21,770 nt of DNA from JAVBRA01 sp031548435. GTDB taxonomy: Bacteria; Bacteroidota; Bacteroidia; Bacteroidales; Rikenellaceae. How positions within the stretch are numbered: position 1 is the first letter of the stretch; the number at the start of each line of letters is the position of its first letter. Positions 19,196 through 21,770 of this stretch are shown here, piece after piece. The DNA is taken from positions 1 to 21,770 of the forward strand of contig JAVBRA010000026.1 in the NCBI GenBank assembly GCA_031548435.1, written 5' to 3'. A program made the translations under genes and the position numbers. The notes beneath the pieces are model-generated. The model was not told the DNA's origin and searched no databases. It saw only the letters and a list, made by a program, of their open reading frames with translations.

Positions 19196-20038
19196 TTATT
19201 CTTCCGCGATCAGAACGATCGTGTCGCCGTCCCATTTGACGATGCCGCGCGAGAGCAGGTTGCCCACGCACCGTTTGAACGTCTTTTTGCTCATTTGCGT
19301 GGCGGCGTAGATCTCCTTTGGCGAACTTTTGTCGTTGAGTTTCAGGCATCCGCCGTGTTGCTGGATCACTTTCAGCAGGATTTCCGACGAGCGCTTCACC
19401 TCGTCCATGCCCTGCTGCTGCAGGCTGATGTCGATGCGGTTGTCTTCGGTGATGCGGCGGACATAGCCCGTCAGCGTGTCGCCCACGGCCAGCGGACGGA
19501 ACACTTCGTTGCTGTAAACCATGCCCCAATGGCGGCCGTCGACCACCACCCGATAGCCGAGCGCCGTAGGCACCGCAACAATGACCGACACTTCCTGCCC
19601 CGGTTTCACCGTTATTTCGGCATTGCCCACGTAGGGGTTGATTTTGGCCGTGGCCACCACGCGCCCCGAACGGTCGTCGGCGTAGAGGTAGACCACATAC
19701 GTGCCGCCCGGCTGCATTTTGGAGAGCATGTTGCGGTTGGGGACGAACACATCCTTGGGCAACCCCCAGTCGAGGAAGGCCCCGTGTTCCATGACCCCGA
19801 CCACCTTCAGCGCCGCGATCTGGCCGGCCATGGCCAGTGGCCGGTCGGTGGAGGCCACCAGGCGGTCTTCCGAGTCGTGGTAAATGAACACCTCGACCGG
19901 GTCGCCCTCTTTCAGCCCCTCGGCCACATAACGGTTGGGCAGCAGCACTTCGGTTCCCTCGCCATCGGCCAGGTAGGCCCCGTTGGCGGTGAAGCGGGCC
20001 ACGGTCAGTTGGGTGCACTCTCCGGCTTTCAGCGTCAT
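19196..20038 (-). CDS. cvfB: S1-type RNA-binding protein of the CvfB family
   Basis: Product of 280 residues from the ATG at 20038, giving MTLKAGECTQLTVARFTANG; the frame runs on to 20164, but the upstream part crosses the likely promoter at 20060-20091 and resembles no protein. Three S1-like OB-fold segments follow one another to about residue 215, for example LKVVGVMEHGAFLDWGLPKDVFVP in the second and GDTLTGYVRRITEDNRIDISL in the third. The C-terminal winged-helix domain shows SPKEIYAATQMSKKTFKRC and GNLLSRGIVKW. CvfB of Staphylococcus is an RNA-binding virulence regulator and YitL is the Bacillus relative; the role in Bacteroidota is not established. It precedes dnaB and diverges from queA. 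Confidence 0.9.
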   Translation of the reverse strand: MTLKAGECTQLTVARFTANGAYLADGEGTEVLLPNRYVAEGLKEGDPVEVFIYHDSEDRLVASTDRPLAMAGQIAALKVVGVMEHGAFLDWGLPKDVFVPNRNMLSKMQPGGTYVVYLYADDRSGRVVATAKINPYVGNAEITVKPGQEVSVIVAVPTALGYRVVVDGRHWGMVYSNEVFRPLAVGDTLTGYVRRITEDNRIDISLQQQGMDEVKRSSEILLKVIQQHGGCLKLNDKSSPKEIYAATQMSKKTFKRCVGNLLSRGIVKWDGDTIVLIAEE

Positions 20039-20059
20039 AAAACAGATTTTAACTTTGGG

Positions 20060-20091
20060 TAAAGTTACGGGATTTTTTCGGGACGCCCAAA
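20060..20091 (-). promoter_or_regulatory. Bacteroidota promoter for cvfB-dnaB
   Basis: On the - strand TTTG (20091-20088) and TAACTTTA (20067-20060, one mismatch to TAnnTTTG) are 20 nt apart. The cvfB ATG at 20038 is 21 nt after the -7 box. Confidence 0.5.
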
Positions 20092-20238
20092 GGGTGATGG
20101 CGGTTATCGAAACTCTTTTTTTACGTCCAGATGCGATTGAGCGCGCAAAAGTTCTTGAGAGCAAGCGCCTCGGGGCATTCCGGGGAATTCGTCATTGATA
20201 TAACATATTTTGCAATGCAGAAATCCCTCGAAAAATGC

Positions 20239-20246
20239 TATTTTTG
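20239..20246 (+). promoter_or_regulatory. Bacteroidota -7 box for queA
   Basis: TATTTTTG matches TAnnTTTG exactly, 7 nt upstream of the ATG at 20254, implying a nearly leaderless transcript. A TTTG lies at 20209-20212, but its 26-nt spacing is too long, so the -33 element is uncertain. The position argues against the upstream in-frame ATG at 20131. Confidence 0.5.
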
Positions 20247-20253
20247 CGGACAC

Positions 20254-21471
20254 ATGGAAAGGATTCCCGAAAACATCGACATTTCGCAATACGACTACCC
20301 GCTGCCCGACGAACGCATCGCCCGCTATCCGCTTGCCGAACGCGATGCTTCGAAGCTACTGGTGTTCAGCAGCGGAAGCATCGGTCAGGGCACGTTTGCC
20401 GACCTGCCCGGACACATTCCCGCCGGGTCGCTGGTGGTGTTCAACAACACAAAAGTGATCCGCGCCCGCACAACGTTCCATAAATCGACCGGGGCGGCCA
20501 TCGAAATCCTGTGCCTTGAGCCCTTCGGCCCCGCCGGATACGAGGCCGCCATGGCGGCTACCGGCTCGTGCAGTTGGGTGTGCATGGTGGGTAACCTCAA
20601 GAAATGGAAAGGCGAGCCGCTGCAAAGCCGGGTTTTTATCGGAGGGAAAGAGTCGGTCGTCTCGGCCACCCTGGAGGGGCGCCACGGCAACGATCCCGTA
20701 GTGCGTTTCGCTTGGGACGCCGCAGTCCCGTTCGGCCAGGTGCTGGAGGCCATGGGCACGGTGCCCATCCCGCCGTACCTCGCGCGGGAGAGTGAAGCCA
20801 TCGACACAATCCGCTACCAGACCGTCTATTCGCGGCACGAGGGATCGGTGGCGGCCCCCACCGCGGGGCTCCACTTCACCGATAGCACCTTCGCCGCGCT
20901 CGCGGCCAAAGGAGTCACAACGGCCGACATTACGCTCCACGTGGGGGCGGGCACATTCCTACCCGTGAAAGAGGAGAACGCCATCCGCCACACCATGCAT
21001 ACCGAACATTTCGTTGTCCGGCGCCGGGAACTGGAAAAAATCGCCGAAAAATGGGGAGGCATCACCGCCGTGGGCACCACTTCGGTGCGGACGCTCGAAT
21101 CGCTGGCCGCCCTGGGCTATCGTGTCCTGAGCGCCGGCACGCCGTTTCCGCAGGAGCCCGTGTCGCAATGGGAAGCCTACACCATCGAAGACCAATACGA
21201 CGGCAGGGAACTGCTGGAGGCCCTGCGACAATACATGGCCGACAACGATATGGACACCCTCTGCGCCTCGACGCAGATCATGATCGTGCCCGGGTTCCGG
21301 TTCCGGGTGGTCGACCGCATGGTCACCAACTTCCACCAACCGCAAAGCACACTGCTGCTGTTGGTTTCGGCCTTCACGAGCGGCGAGTGGCAAAGGATAT
21401 ACGATTACGCGCTCGACAACGGTTTCCGTTTTCTCAGCTATGGAGACAGTTCCCTGTTATGGCGTTTATAA
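20254..21471 (+). CDS. queA: S-adenosylmethionine:tRNA ribosyltransferase-isomerase (QueA)
   Basis: Product of 405 residues from the ATG at 20254 (MERIPENIDISQYDYPLPDE). QueA uses the ribosyl group of S-adenosylmethionine to turn preQ1 at tRNA position 34 into epoxyqueuosine. Conserved blocks are YPLPDERIARYPLAERDASKL, LVVFNNTKVIRAR, PTAGLHFT (about residue 202), LHVGAGTFLPV, GTTSVRTLES and TNFHQPQSTLLLLVSAF. It is longer than the E. coli enzyme (about 356), with extra length in the middle; I believe this is common in Bacteroidota, but that is from memory. The next gene starts 3 nt after the stop. Confidence 0.96.
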   Translation: MERIPENIDISQYDYPLPDERIARYPLAERDASKLLVFSSGSIGQGTFADLPGHIPAGSLVVFNNTKVIRARTTFHKSTGAAIEILCLEPFGPAGYEAAMAATGSCSWVCMVGNLKKWKGEPLQSRVFIGGKESVVSATLEGRHGNDPVVRFAWDAAVPFGQVLEAMGTVPIPPYLARESEAIDTIRYQTVYSRHEGSVAAPTAGLHFTDSTFAALAAKGVTTADITLHVGAGTFLPVKEENAIRHTMHTEHFVVRRRELEKIAEKWGGITAVGTTSVRTLESLAALGYRVLSAGTPFPQEPVSQWEAYTIEDQYDGRELLEALRQYMADNDMDTLCASTQIMIVPGFRFRVVDRMVTNFHQPQSTLLLLVSAFTSGEWQRIYDYALDNGFRFLSYGDSSLLWRL

Positions 21472-21474
21472 GCT

Positions 21475-21770
21475 ATGAATAAACCTTTATCAAAACCTCC
21501 CGCAGGCCCCTCCCTGGCCGATTTCCTTCCCACTACGGCGAAGGAAGTGGAGGCATTGGGCTGGGACTACATCGACGTCATATTGTTTACTGGCGACGCC
21601 TACGTCGACCACCCCTCCTTCGGGGCGGCCGTGATAGGACGACGGCTGCAGGCTGCAGGCTATCGTGTGGCTATCGTGCCGCAACCCAACTGGAGGGACG
21701 ACCTCAGGGATTTCAAAAAGCTCGGTACGCCGCGCCTCTTCTTCGGGGTAACATCGGGGGCGATGGACTC
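21475..21770 (+). CDS. YgiQ-family radical SAM protein, N-terminal part
   Basis: Open frame from the ATG at 21475 to the window edge, 98 codons, cut off on the right. The start MNKPLSKPPAGPSLADFLPT, then GWDYIDVILFTGDAYVDHP, SFGAAVIGRRLQAAGYRVAI, PQPNWRDDLRDFKKLG and PRLFFGVTSGAMD match the N-terminal domain of the YgiQ (UPF0313) family. In the full protein a CxxxCxxC radical SAM motif should follow outside the window. The reaction of this family is not known. The start is 3 nt after the queA stop, so the two are one transcript. Confidence 0.9.
   Translation, partial: MNKPLSKPPAGPSLADFLPTTAKEVEALGWDYIDVILFTGDAYVDHPSFGAAVIGRRLQAAGYRVAIVPQPNWRDDLRDFKKLGTPRLFFGVTSGAMD

Noticed and set aside
19196..20164. 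Longer cvfB start at 20164 and longer queA start at 20131
   Set aside because: The two extended frames would overlap each other head to head and cross the promoter elements; family-like N-termini begin at 20038 and 20254.

Overview
The window looks like ordinary chromosome from a GC-rich member of the Bacteroidota, most likely Bacteroidales and Alistipes/Rikenellaceae-like. The grounds are the protein sequences (topoisomerase IV, CvfB, DnaB and QueA all have the look of this phylum), several Bacteroidota-type promoters with a TAnnTTTG -7 box, a fragment of the fib_succ_major domain common in this phylum, and weak Shine-Dalgarno signals. Genus placement is inference.

Layout. (1) 1-435: the end of a degraded fib_succ_major-type protein on the + strand, then a perfect 34-bp palindrome that should terminate transcription from both sides. 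(2) 436-10066: a leftward (- strand) block. Read in transcription order it is yicC, gmk, a GNAT acetyltransferase, nadD, a two-CDGSH iron-sulfur protein, then a tight operon of a glutaminyl-peptide cyclotransferase lipoprotein, metH and metF. The last three overlap by 4 nt or sit 1 nt apart and appear to be driven from a -7 box at 6143-6150. (3) 10252-17524: a rightward block of plsC (acyltransferase), parE and parC (topoisomerase IV), aroK (shikimate kinase) and an AT-rich orphan gene whose start overlaps the end of aroK. (4) A strong hairpin terminator at 17550-17576 separates this block from the leftward pair cvfB-dnaB. (5) From 20254 rightward: queA and the start of a YgiQ-family radical SAM gene cut by the window edge.

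Functional themes are housekeeping: the folate/methionine one-carbon cycle (MetF makes 5-methyl-THF, MetH uses it), purine nucleotide and NAD synthesis, phospholipid synthesis, DNA decatenation and replication, aromatic amino acid synthesis and queuosine tRNA modification.

I found no CRISPR array, transposase, phage gene, rRNA or tRNA, and I do not see a convincing new multi-gene system. The least expected signals are: degenerate repeats in most of the intergenic gaps, one copy of which supplies the start codon and N-terminus of gmk; the AT-rich orphan gene at 16979-17524; and the coupling of a secreted glutaminyl cyclotransferase to metH-metF.
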